A DNA stretch of 16,924 bases, taken from assembly GCA_938036585.1 (NCBI GenBank), contig CALHQN010000342.1:1-16924 (forward strand). Reading direction: 5' to 3'. The notes beneath the pieces were generated by a model. The model searched no databases. It was not told where the DNA came from and saw only the letters and a program-made list of their open reading frames with translations. The translations under genes were made by a program, and so were the position numbers. This stretch comes from an uncultured Campylobacter sp. Its GTDB lineage: Bacteria; Campylobacterota; Campylobacteria; Campylobacterales; Campylobacteraceae. How positions within the stretch are numbered: the first letter of the stretch is position 1; each line of letters begins with the position of its first letter. This document shows, one piece after another, positions 1-6,004 of this stretch.

Positions 1-146
1 ATAATTAGGCCGTCTTTTATGCAAAGCGTAGCAAAGGGATATCTATCCGCAAGCTTTTTATCGTAATCCTCTCCCGCCCAAAGGTTATAATCTTTTTGAT
101 ATACGCCCCATTCGGCATCATCGATATATAGGGTAAAATCTCTCAT
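1..146 (-). CDS. Small acidic protein behind MuF, candidate immunity protein (partial)
   Basis: An ORF starts with ATG at 144-146 and runs off the left edge, so 48 codons are visible. It begins MRDFTLYIDD and is rich in Asp, Glu, Tyr and Trp, with about ten acidic against six basic residues. The MuF stop codon ends 2 nt upstream, and the AGGTGG in the last MuF codons can serve as its ribosome binding site, so the two are probably translationally coupled. I do not recognise the family. In phages whose MuF protein carries a C-terminal toxin, the immunity gene is normally the next gene downstream. Position, small acidic product and tight coupling fit that role, but this is inference. It does not look like the Mu G virion protein that follows F in Mu. 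Confidence 0.6.
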   Translation of the reverse strand, partial: MRDFTLYIDDAEWGVYQKDYNLWAGEDYDKKLADRYPFATLCIKDGLI

Positions 147-148
147 TT

Positions 149-1372
149 TTACCACCACCTCTTAATTATTTCTTGTTGTAACATTAGGCTTTTTTCCCTA
201 AAATACGTCTGCGCGCCTTTGCTTGGCTTGTATGCCGTTACTATTCTATTACCGTCAAATACCATAAAATAGCCATTGCTGCTTACGGCATTGCTTAAGT
301 TTTCCTCATCCTTTTTAGGGGCTATAGCAATTATCGAATTTAACGCTTTTATTATATCGCTTTTTAGCTTTTCGTTTCGTTTTAATCTATTTTTTAACCC
401 GTGCCTGCCGTTCGCCGCTTTTAGATCTAGCACGCGTTCCACGCTGATTTTATCGATATGCCTGATTATCTCATCATTGCTTAGCGGCCGCGTGTTTCGC
501 ATCATCACTCCATCTTCTTCCTCTTCATCGATCCACACGGGCGTTACCTCCGTGCGGCAACGGAAGTGATACGGAGGCAGACCGAAGTTTTTAGGCAAAC
601 TCTTGCCGAAAAAGGCCTGATCCCGCCACGCGGCGGCGGCTTTTTTATCGGCAAGACTACGAGCGTTTAAAATTTTATCCGCCTGCGCGCTTAGATGCTC
701 GGCGGGTATTATGCGCCCGTGCATGCTGCGGCAAATTTTTGTAGTACGATCGTCCAAGATCGCAAGTACCTTGTAAAATTGCACGCCGTATTTGCTTCCT
801 TGCGTCACGGCAGCTACGTTTTGCGCCTGAAGTGCGATATGGTCGGCTACTCCTTTAAAATAGCTCTCATCTGCGTTTATAATAGAGCCAAATTCCTCTT
901 TCAGCGCGGAGCCCACCTCCTCGTTTGCAATCTCTGCTTTAAAAACCCGCTCGATAATATCTTTTAGCCTATTCTGCAACCTTTCGTTGTATTCTTTGCC
1001 CATCCAATAAAATCCCTTGCGCATAGCCTCGATCGCTTCGGCATCGACGGTGTCAAAGCTAAATTTAACGGCTTCTTTAATATGCCCCGCAGCCGCTACG
1101 GCAAGCTTCTTGCTTACCTTTTGTGCAAGGATGATATATATGCTTTCTAAATCTTGTGGACTAACCTCGATATTTGCACTTGCAGCCTTATCTAGGAGTA
1201 GCTTTTTTAACGTAGATGCATCCGTTTCTTGCGTGCTAAGAGCTACGATTTCATCTAAGATCTGCTCCAGCCTCTGTCTTTGCGTCTGTGAGTAGTTTTG
1301 TAGTAGGGCTTCTACCTCGCCCTTTGCTTTTAAAATTTTAAATCTTATTAAGGATCTAGCTAAATTTCTCAT
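149..1372 (-). CDS. Phage head morphogenesis protein, Mu gpF/SPP1 gp7 family, with probable C-terminal toxin domain
   Basis: The 407-residue protein has a helical N-terminus (about 1-195) and a MuF domain at about 196-280. That domain shows the family signature: DDRT at 207-210, Cys214, then PPYHFRCRT with Cys272. The family acts in capsid assembly or as a minor head protein. An acidic linker, IDEEEEDG (281-288), precedes about 110 residues that are not part of a basic MuF protein. This tail includes NGRHGLKNR, a basic helix, and GYFMVFDGNRIVTAYKP near 367-383. That pattern of paired beta strands resembles the Barnase/EndoU/ColicinE5-D/RelE-like nucleases often fused to MuF; the fold assignment is inference. 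AAAAGG lies 6 nt before the ATG. It follows the zinc-ribbon gene by 44 nt and is coupled to a small acidic ORF. Terminase and portal genes, which precede F in Mu, are absent between GemA and this gene. Confidence 0.88.
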   Translation of the reverse strand: MRNLARSLIRFKILKAKGEVEALLQNYSQTQRQRLEQILDEIVALSTQETDASTLKKLLLDKAASANIEVSPQDLESIYIILAQKVSKKLAVAAAGHIKEAVKFSFDTVDAEAIEAMRKGFYWMGKEYNERLQNRLKDIIERVFKAEIANEEVGSALKEEFGSIINADESYFKGVADHIALQAQNVAAVTQGSKYGVQFYKVLAILDDRTTKICRSMHGRIIPAEHLSAQADKILNARSLADKKAAAAWRDQAFFGKSLPKNFGLPPYHFRCRTEVTPVWIDEEEEDGVMMRNTRPLSNDEIIRHIDKISVERVLDLKAANGRHGLKNRLKRNEKLKSDIIKALNSIIAIAPKKDEENLSNAVSSNGYFMVFDGNRIVTAYKPSKGAQTYFREKSLMLQQEIIKRWW

Positions 1373-1416
1373 TTTTTACCTTTTAATTTTTCCAAACCGG
1401 GCGGATTTTGAACTTT

Positions 1417-1602
1417 TTATGCCTTTTTATCTATCTCATCGATATACTCTACATAATCCGCCAAGCTTTTATCCTTGAGCGGCTTTTCTTCGGTGATCCA
1501 GGTATAACCGCATTTTTCGCAGCGACGCATACGGATATTTTTTAGCCCCTTTACGGTTTTTAACACGGCGGTTTTTTCGTGCGCGCACTTCGGACAAAAC
1601 AC
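1417..1602 (-). CDS. Small four-cysteine zinc-ribbon protein (GTG start)
   Basis: The reading frame can be opened further upstream to 1683, but that would overlap GemA by 82 nt. A GTG at 1600-1602 shares its first G with the GemA stop (TAGTG), and GGGGGAGG lies about 9 nt upstream, so I place the start there. The resulting 61-residue protein begins MFCPKC and has a C-x2-C-x21-C-x2-C ribbon (Cys3, Cys6, Cys28, Cys31) with basic residues before the second pair (RMRRCEKCGYTW). The tail is acidic and helical. The spacing and the placement at the extreme N-terminus resemble the zinc ribbon of NrdR, without its ATP-cone. Phage Ogr/Delta activators and Mu Com are alternatives. The position after GemA, where Mu has its middle regulator, suggests a transcriptional or translational regulator; function is inference. 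Confidence 0.75.
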   Translation of the reverse strand: MFCPKCAHEKTAVLKTVKGLKNIRMRRCEKCGYTWITEEKPLKDKSLADYVEYIDEIDKKA

Positions 1603-2000
1603 TATCTGGCCTCCCCCATCTTCCTCAAAGCGGCTAAAACGCGTGAGGCTTGTCTTTTGCTTATTTTTGAGATATCGGCGCAAGGTTGCTTAATAATGCG
1701 CTTTATAAAGGCTAACAGCGCGGTTTCACTTACGTTTCTCGCTACGTTTTGCCACGCATTTCTTATAGCAAATACCTGCGAAGCGGTCGCGGCGTCTATA
1801 AATCTATGAGGAGCGGCCTTGCCGTCCATCACCGCTAATACGTTTGAAAGCTCTTTTGCGCTGAGCTCGGCGCAGCTGCTTACGCCCCAGCTATTCAAAA
1901 ATACGCTCCATGCTCCCTCTTGCGCAGCATGCTTATAAAATGGGTGCAGATGGATCATCGCCAGAAGCTTTTTACGGTAAATCTCTTGGGATTTGGTCAT
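1602..2000 (-). CDS. gemA: GemA/Gp16-like phage regulatory protein
   Basis: The 132-residue protein begins with the family pattern YRKKLLAMIHLHPFYK, then FLNSWGVSSCAELSAKELSNVLAVMD, which matches the GemA/Gp16 (DUF1018) N-terminal half. In Mu, GemA is a semi-essential early/middle protein that affects host gene expression and DNA topology; the molecular action is not well defined. The ATG has AAAGGAC 6 nt upstream, directly after the stop of a 28-codon ORF. Its stop overlaps the GTG start of the zinc-ribbon gene. Length and location behind gam match the Mu order. Assignment is by motif resemblance. Confidence 0.8.
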   Translation of the reverse strand: MTKSQEIYRKKLLAMIHLHPFYKHAAQEGAWSVFLNSWGVSSCAELSAKELSNVLAVMDGKAAPHRFIDAATASQVFAIRNAWQNVARNVSETALLAFIKRIIKQPCADISKISKRQASRVLAALRKMGEAR

Positions 2001-2010
2001 CGCTTGTCCT

Positions 2011-2097
2011 TTAGCTTTTTAGCAACACAAGCGCTACTATCGCCGTGATGCTAAGTGTGATAAATATCGTGCTTGCGAATATTAAAAAGAGCTGCAT
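2011..2097 (-). CDS. 28-residue single-span membrane peptide
   Basis: A 28-codon ORF fills the gap between the YopX and GemA genes. Its ATG overlaps the YopX stop codon (TAATG), and GGGAG sits 8-9 nt upstream. The product is almost one continuous hydrophobic helix, LFLIFASTIFITLSITAIVA, ending in a short LLKS tail, so it should span the inner membrane once. Its stop is followed directly by the GemA ribosome binding site. No family is recognisable at this length. Holin-like or membrane-signalling roles are possible but unsupported. The coupling on both sides and the clean hydrophobic profile make it a likely real gene. Confidence 0.65.
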   Translation of the reverse strand: MQLFLIFASTIFITLSITAIVALVLLKS

Positions 2098-2474
2098 TAT
2101 TTTTGCTCCCATTTTCTGCCCTGATAGATATTGCCAAGAACTTCAAACCCGCCTGAGGCATTTTTACATCCTTTCGTAATCGGAATATCAGGCGCGAATT
2201 TCGATAATTCACGCATATAAAATCCGCAATTAAAGCAAATTTCATAAGTAAACAGATCCCATCTAACGATGTATCCAGTATAAATTTCTACGCCGTTTTT
2301 GTCTTTAAAACCGGCGAATTGCAATAATTCAATATCTTCGAAACTCGCCTCAAAACCCTCGCTAGTTTCTTCATCCCAAAGTGAAACTTCTTCGTTTACG
2401 AAGTCTATGCTGAGCACCTCATAGATCCGTCCATCAATTTTAAAAAATACCTTAAATTTTAGTTCTTTCATCAT
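2097..2474 (-). CDS. YopX family phage protein
   Basis: The frame opens at a TTG (2489), but GGAGGAAGGG lies just before the ATG-ATG at 2474/2471. The first ATG overlaps the preceding stop as ATGA, so I start at 2474 (125 residues). The core LLQFAGFKDKNGVEIYTGYIV (residues 50-70) and the C-terminal FEVLGNIYQ are the hallmark of the YopX family (PF09643), named after Bacillus phage SPbeta and common in phage early regions. No biochemical function is established for the family. It sits in a tightly coupled block with the 67-aa gene before it and the 28-aa membrane peptide after it. Confidence 0.82.
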   Translation of the reverse strand: MMKELKFKVFFKIDGRIYEVLSIDFVNEEVSLWDEETSEGFEASFEDIELLQFAGFKDKNGVEIYTGYIVRWDLFTYEICFNCGFYMRELSKFAPDIPITKGCKNASGGFEVLGNIYQGRKWEQK

Positions 2475-2674
2475 AATCCCTTCCTCCAAAGCTCACGCTC
2501 GGCGAATTTTCTACTGATCCCAGCGCATCTTGCAAGCTTGCTTATGTTGAGCTTGCCGTTTTTAAAACGATAGAAACTCAGATCGTAGCCGATAGCGCTA
2601 TGTAGCCGCTCAAACGCTGCTATGTGCTTTTTGCGAGCTAAATTTGCTATATGCACACGCTGCTTGTTTGTCAT
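2471..2674 (-). CDS. Small basic protein with possible helix-turn-helix (67 aa)
   Basis: The gene has AAGGA 6 nt before its ATG and ends in an ATGA overlap with the YopX gene. The product is strongly basic. Residues about 40-65 (NGKLNISKLARCAGISRKFAERELWRKGL) read like a helix-turn-helix: a helix, a GIS turn and a second helix with basic residues. I do not recognise a named family. DNA binding is inferred from this segment only. It follows a spacer with two stem-loops (2699-2754). Confidence 0.65.
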   Translation of the reverse strand: MTNKQRVHIANLARKKHIAAFERLHSAIGYDLSFYRFKNGKLNISKLARCAGISRKFAERELWRKGL

Positions 2675-2698
2675 TTTTAGTCCTTGAATTTAAACTCT

Positions 2699-2754
2699 TT
2701 AACAAGCCTTTAAAGCCGATTAAAAGGCTTGTTAAAGGGCTTAAAGCCCTTTAA
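2699..2754. repeat. Two overlapping intergenic stem-loops
   Basis: The first pair has arms 2699-2711 and 2723-2735 (13 bp, core AAGCCTTT/AAAGGCTT). The second has arms 2732-2740 and 2746-2754 (TTAAAGGGC/GCCCTTTAA, loop TTAAA). They share 2732-2735, so the full forms compete for these bases. They lie between the 161-aa gene and the 67-aa gene. No clear U-tract follows on the minus strand, so a processing or pausing site is as likely as a terminator. Confidence 0.6.
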
Positions 2755-2756
2755 AA

Positions 2757-3242
2757 TTATTTATTTGCCAGCCTAAACCCAAGCGCGTAAAGAGGAGTAG
2801 CAGTCGAAGGATCTTTAAGATATTCTTTTAGCGCTTCTTTCGTATATCTGCGAGGCGTTGTGTTCCACTTGCCATCAGATTCTTGGTACTCCCAAAACCA
2901 AAGGACGTCATCTGACTTGATGAAATTGCTATTGAGGTATTCTTCATCAAAGCAAACTTTTATACCGCTTTCGATTTCGAGCGTGAATTTATCGGTTATT
3001 TTAATTATTTGGTGGATATCGCATCTTCCAAGAGGTTTGCATCCATACTCTAGCCTAACGAGCACGTCACCTATTTTGAATTTCGGCTGTTTTTCTTTTG
3101 GCTTGATACGAAGCTTAAAATTTTCCCAAACCCAAAATGGATATTTTATTTCCCTCCAGTCCTCTTTTTCGTTTTCCTTTATTTCTATCTCCTCACCTCT
3201 CTCGTAGGCTTGCATAATCTCGATCATTTCTGTCCTCGTCAT
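2757..3242 (-). CDS. Hypothetical phage protein with N-terminal W/IKPK-type domain
   Basis: The frame is open from an ATG at 3257, which has no ribosome binding site. The ATG at 3240-3242 has GGGAG about 8 nt upstream, so I use it (161 residues, beginning MTRTEMIEIM). The N-terminal ~50 residues (AYERGEEIEI, DWREI, FWVWENFKLRIKPKEK) match a small domain seen in many phage and prophage proteins: a helix, two strands with Trp, and a closing RIKPK. The rest includes a beta-rich stretch (FKIGDVLVRLEY) reminiscent of small SH3-like folds and a C-terminal helix. Function is unknown. The gene is bracketed by two nearly identical stem-loops at 2734-2752 and 3271-3289. Confidence 0.72.
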   Translation of the reverse strand: MTRTEMIEIMQAYERGEEIEIKENEKEDWREIKYPFWVWENFKLRIKPKEKQPKFKIGDVLVRLEYGCKPLGRCDIHQIIKITDKFTLEIESGIKVCFDEEYLNSNFIKSDDVLWFWEYQESDGKWNTTPRRYTKEALKEYLKDPSTATPLYALGFRLANK

Positions 3243-3270
3243 TTTATATTCTCCCATTAGACATTTTTAT

Positions 3271-3289
3271 AAAGGGCTTAACGCCCTTT
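3271..3289. repeat. Stem-loop AAAGGGC/GCCCTTT
   Basis: The arms are 3271-3277 and 3283-3289 around TTAAC. The 19 bases differ at one position from 2734-2752 on the other side of the 161-aa gene. The stop codon of the 47-aa ORF lies in the loop. Confidence 0.6.
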
Positions 3290-3421
3290 AACAAAGTGTT
3301 GGAGCTTCGCTCTTCTTACATATCTTGGCAAAAGCCTATTTTTATTATCTCTTGAGCCTTTAAATTTGCTCCAGTATATTTGAAATATGCTCTCTTTTGA
3401 AGTTAGCGAGTCGTTTTTCAT
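3278..3421 (-). CDS. Small basic protein, 47 aa
   Basis: An ATG at 3419-3421 has AAGGA 7 nt upstream and opens a 47-codon frame that ends in the loop of the 3271-3289 hairpin. The product begins MKNDSLTSKESIFQIYWSKF and ends in a basic segment with paired arginines. No family is recognised. It starts 12 nt after gam ends, as expected for the next gene of the operon. The good ribosome binding site and lack of any other gene in the 176-bp gap support it. Confidence 0.6.
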   Translation of the reverse strand: MKNDSLTSKESIFQIYWSKFKGSRDNKNRLLPRYVRRAKLQHFVKGR

Positions 3422-3433
3422 CTGCTATCCTTT

Positions 3434-3922
3434 TTAGACATTTGCGCTTTGCAAATTTTCTATCTTAGTCTCTATGCGGAAGTTGTCTTTCACCGTGCGC
3501 TTTAGCCCAAGCTTAACGAGGCTTGCGTCATCAAGCTCACAGATCGCTTCTTTGTTTATAGTCTCTTCGTACGTGATACAATCATCAAGCTTATAGCTCT
3601 TTAGCGCTTTGATGAGCTTTTCGACCTTTTCTTTGATGCGCGGCAAGCTTACGCTCTTACTTAGTTTGTATCCGATCTTGCCGAAGGTGAAATCCTTGCT
3701 GCGCTTTTCTGCGAATTCTGCTTTATTACTCTCACAAAATGCGGTGATTTGAGCTTCGATATATTTCTTTTCGCTATCGAGCTTTTCTACCTTAGCTTTT
3801 TGCGCGTCTTTGATCTCATTGCACTTTAGCGTTATTTCGCCATTAATATCGGCTAATGCCACCTCAAGCTCACATACTCGCTTTAGCGCGTTATCGACGT
3901 CTGCGAAGTTTTTGATCTCCAT
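3434..3922 (-). CDS. gam: Host-nuclease inhibitor, Mu Gam family
   Basis: The 162-residue protein matches the Gam-like family: an N-terminal coiled coil (about 5-70) with KKYIEAQITAFCESNKAEF, then SKDFTFGKIGYKLSKSVSLPRIK and a C-terminal part with LVKLGLKRTVKDNFRI. Mu Gam binds double-stranded DNA ends as a Ku-like dimer and shields them from RecBCD-type exonucleases. The same role in protecting transposing phage DNA is inferred here. AGGAG lies 6-7 nt before the ATG. In Mu it belongs to the early operon, as here. Confidence 0.88.
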   Translation of the reverse strand: MEIKNFADVDNALKRVCELEVALADINGEITLKCNEIKDAQKAKVEKLDSEKKYIEAQITAFCESNKAEFAEKRSKDFTFGKIGYKLSKSVSLPRIKEKVEKLIKALKSYKLDDCITYEETINKEAICELDDASLVKLGLKRTVKDNFRIETKIENLQSANV

Positions 3923-4047
3923 AGTTTTTCTCCTAAAATTTTAAATCTTTTAGCTAGTCTGTATTTTATGACATAGCCGTATCTTAGGCAGATCGGAAGC
4001 GTATTTTTACTCTTTTTTACGATCCGCACCGCATGCCTCTCACTCAT
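3883..4047 (-). CDS. Possible small basic ORF, 54 aa
   Basis: A 54-codon frame starts at an ATG (4045-4047) lying across the DUF4406 stop codon. It spans the otherwise empty 117-bp gap and ends 40 nt inside gam in another frame. The product is very basic (RIVKKSKN, KYRLAKRFK). There is no clear ribosome binding site, so expression would need re-initiation after the upstream stop. The extension into gam argues against it. I list it as a candidate only. Confidence 0.3.
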   Translation of the reverse strand: MSERHAVRIVKKSKNTLPICLRYGYVIKYRLAKRFKILGEKLWRSKTSQTSITR

Positions 4048-4393
4048 CAAAAAGACTAAATTTCAGCTCCCTCACGCCGAGCTGCCTTGCAAGCTCTCGC
4101 TCGTATGCCATGCCCTTGCTATTTTCACTGCCTTCGCAGGCAAAAAAGTAGTAGTAGCTGCATACCGAGAGGAGCTCCTCGCAGTTTTTCATTATGCGAT
4201 CTCGCTCCAGCTCGCTATACACTCCCAACCATGCAAGCACTGGGCTTATGGGTTCGTAGCCGTTAGCTCGCACGATGGCGCAGGCCTGCTCGGCAAGCTT
4301 GCGGGCATAGTAGTCGCGATCTCGATCATGTTTGCACGGGATACTTGCATACGGCGAGCTTACGAAACAAAGCCTTGCCGTTCGTTTGTCCAT
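4040..4393 (-). CDS. DUF4406-like protein, nucleoside 2-deoxyribosyltransferase-type fold
   Basis: The 117-residue protein has the family landmarks in order: an N-terminal strand ending in SSPYAS (12-17), GYEPISP (45-51), an acidic helix, and SKGMAYERELARQLG (92-106). In nucleoside 2-deoxyribosyltransferases and the related DUF4406 proteins the SxGMxxE segment carries the catalytic Glu; here this is Glu98. A role in nucleotide or nucleoside metabolism, or in nucleotide sensing, is plausible but not shown. The ATG has GGAAGGAGAG upstream. The upstream gap contains a stem-loop (4431-4449) and a 20-bp leader repeat (4410-4429). Confidence 0.7.
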   Translation of the reverse strand: MDKRTARLCFVSSPYASIPCKHDRDRDYYARKLAEQACAIVRANGYEPISPVLAWLGVYSELERDRIMKNCEELLSVCSYYYFFACEGSENSKGMAYERELARQLGVRELKFSLFDE

Positions 4394-4409
4394 CTTTTTC
4401 TCTCTCCTT

Positions 4410-4429
4410 CCTTTTAAATTTAACTTTAT
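4410..4429 (-). repeat. 20-bp leader repeat, copy 1
   Basis: Identical to 6481-6500. On the minus strand each copy ends directly in the ribosome binding site of a gene (here DUF4406) and is preceded by a stem-loop. Confidence 0.7.
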
Positions 4430-4430
4430 C

Positions 4431-4449
4431 GAGCCCTTGAAAAGGGCTC
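4431..4449. repeat. Stem-loop GAGCCCTT/AAGGGCTC
   Basis: A perfect 8-bp stem (4431-4438 and 4442-4449) with a 3-nt loop lies between the DUF2303 stop and the DUF4406 start. On the minus strand it is followed by GATAAAG rather than a U-tract, so it is not a typical terminator. Confidence 0.6.
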
Positions 4450-4456
4450 TGTAAAA

Positions 4457-5227
4457 TCAATTTACGCTAGCTTTAAAAGCTTTCACCCCCTCGCAGCGCT
4501 CGCTGATCTTTGATACTATCTTGCTTAGCACCTCACGTCTTGAAACCTCCGCCGTATAGCACACTAGCTTTAGACCGAACCTCTCCTCATCGATACTTAC
4601 GAAAAGCTCGCATTTAAATTCGCCTCTGATCTCCGTATCGGCCTCGTAAACGGGCAGCGTGAAAGTGATATTTTTTGGCATCTGGATAGTCTCTTTCGCA
4701 CCTGATTTGATCTCTACGTCTAGGCTGATCTTTGAGCTGGTATTTTTCTGCACGCTGTCAAATTTCCTGACCGCCTGCAAGCTTTCTGCTAGCTCTATTA
4801 CGTCCATATCGTCGTTCGGCTTGCCATCAATAGATGTAATAAACATAAATAGGCTTTTAAGCAAAAATACGAAGTCGCGCTGACTTAGGCTTTTACCTGC
4901 GCTATCCTCAAAAGCTTTGAAAAACGGCGTAACGCCTAAGCCTAAATTTATGCGTTTTTCGCAAAATTCCGCTTTGTCTTTTGAATTGAAATCGACGATG
5001 CACTTTATGCTTTTATCGTCGAAAAACAGCTTTGAGCTAGGCTCTTTATATTCATTGACTAGATCAACGAAGCTATCTACGTCAAGAGCGTCTACGGTAT
5101 ATTTGTTTCTTAGAGGCTCTTTTAGTAAAACTTCGGATATTCCGTAGTCTTGGTGCCTTAGTATGGCTCTTTTGTCTTCATCCAGCACTACGCTAGGTAC
5201 TACGTATTTACTCTCTTTTTCTTGCAT
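4457..5227 (-). CDS. DUF2303 family phage protein
   Basis: The 256-residue protein follows the DUF2303 (YfdQ-like) pattern: TVDALDVDSFVDLVNEYK near 44-61, a beta section with an aspartate-rich loop, GLGVTPFFKAFED, SLSQRDFVFLLKS, ESLQAVRKFDSV, and the late NITFTLPVYEADTEI followed by a C-terminal strand-helix region. The family is common next to recombination and early genes of temperate phages, and its biochemical role is unknown. AAAGGA lies 6 nt before the ATG. It follows the 102-aa gene with a 20-nt gap and probably shares its message. Length is near the family norm. Confidence 0.78.
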   Translation of the reverse strand: MQEKESKYVVPSVVLDEDKRAILRHQDYGISEVLLKEPLRNKYTVDALDVDSFVDLVNEYKEPSSKLFFDDKSIKCIVDFNSKDKAEFCEKRINLGLGVTPFFKAFEDSAGKSLSQRDFVFLLKSLFMFITSIDGKPNDDMDVIELAESLQAVRKFDSVQKNTSSKISLDVEIKSGAKETIQMPKNITFTLPVYEADTEIRGEFKCELFVSIDEERFGLKLVCYTAEVSRREVLSKIVSKISERCEGVKAFKASVN

Positions 5228-5247
5228 TGTTTATCCTTTCTTCAAAT

Positions 5248-5556
5248 TTACATTTTCATTACGAGCTGATTAGGCGCATTTCGCACCGGAAGTAGCTCGT
5301 TTGAGACATAAAATCTAGCTTTTACGGGCTCTTTTGGAAGGCTAGCGCTAGTAGTTCCAAAAACCAGCACCTCACCCTCAGAATTGGGATCGGATTTCAC
5401 ACTTATCTTTATCGTTACCCCGGCTGTTTTCCCCGTGATCTGCACCGCCCTTATGGCTTCTTTTAAATTTTCTGCGGCTGCGCCTAAAAGCGCTCCTGCA
5501 CCTAAGCTTCGCAAGGCGTCAACTAAGACATCTATATCGCTATTTACTATCGTCAT
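5248..5556 (-). CDS. Hypothetical phage early protein (102 aa)
   Basis: I do not recognise the family. The N-terminal third is helical (IDVLVDALRSLGAGALLGAA, ENLKEAIRAVQITGK). It is followed by strands (GVTIKISVKS, GEVLVFGTT, KARFYVSNELLPV) and ends in NQLVMKM. The layout suggests a small alpha/beta protein with a solvent-exposed beta sheet. AAAGG lies about 9 nt before the ATG. It is placed directly upstream of DUF2303 and may work with it, but that is only an inference from spacing. Confidence 0.68.
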   Translation of the reverse strand: MTIVNSDIDVLVDALRSLGAGALLGAAAENLKEAIRAVQITGKTAGVTIKISVKSDPNSEGEVLVFGTTSASLPKEPVKARFYVSNELLPVRNAPNQLVMKM

Positions 5557-5636
5557 TTCTTCGACCTTTCTTTTGATTTTTCAGGGCTTTACCCACCTTG
5601 AGCTATTGATATAACTCCTCTGCCGCACTTTGAGCT

Positions 5637-5680
5637 CATTAAGCGCTTAATGGAATTTTTAAATTTAAAAGCTCCATTAA
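5637..5680. repeat. 16-bp perfect palindrome and overlapping stem-loop in a 139-bp gap
   Basis: Bases 5637-5652 read CATTAAGCGCTTAATG on both strands. The right half also pairs with 5673-5680 (TTAATGGA 5647-5654 with TCCATTAA). The gap (5557-5695) otherwise holds no convincing gene. A dimeric-protein binding site or an RNA switch between two hairpins are both possible. Confidence 0.55.
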
Positions 5681-5695
5681 AAGCTTCGGGCGTTA

Positions 5696-6004
5696 TTAAG
5701 GCTCTTTTAAATGCCTTAAAATCTTTTCTATATACGGATCTGCCGCCATAGTTTCATCGGCGCAAATGTGAAGCCTACCGAAGCTCGCGATTTCGGCACA
5801 AGGCTTTTTATCCCCGTAGCAAAAGCTCACATAAAATGCCCAGCCCTTTACGAGCAACCCGCCTCTTATTTCGTCGCGACGCACCGAGCGAAGACCTACG
5901 CTTACCATATCAGGCACGGCGGCGCTCATCTTTGCGTGCAGCTCTCGAATAGCTGCGGCGCTATAATCCTGTGCGCTTAGGTTTATCAAATCCTTTAGCT
6001 TCAA
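5696..6004 (-). CDS. Hypothetical phage early protein (102 aa, TTG start)
   Basis: The only start consistent with the upstream stop is TTG (6002-6004), which overlaps the TGA of the sigma-4-like gene as TTGA. AAAGGA lies about 9 nt upstream, which supports it. The protein begins MKLKDLINLSAQDYSAAAIR and ends IEKILRHLKEP. A central beta section (GGLLVKGWAFYVSFCYGDKKP) is flanked by helices. No family is recognised. The overlap implies translational coupling to the gene before it. Confidence 0.65.
   Translation of the reverse strand: MKLKDLINLSAQDYSAAAIRELHAKMSAAVPDMVSVGLRSVRRDEIRGGLLVKGWAFYVSFCYGDKKPCAEIASFGRLHICADETMAADPYIEKILRHLKEP

Noticed and set aside
1390..1410. AAAATCCGCCCG shared (inverted) with the 7676-7687 stem
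   Set aside because: A 12-base match in A/T-flanked sequence is weak, and the copy near MuF forms no stem.
2051..2245. 64-aa minus-strand frame overlapping YopX and the membrane peptide
   Set aside because: It overlaps two better supported genes in other frames and has no ribosome binding site.
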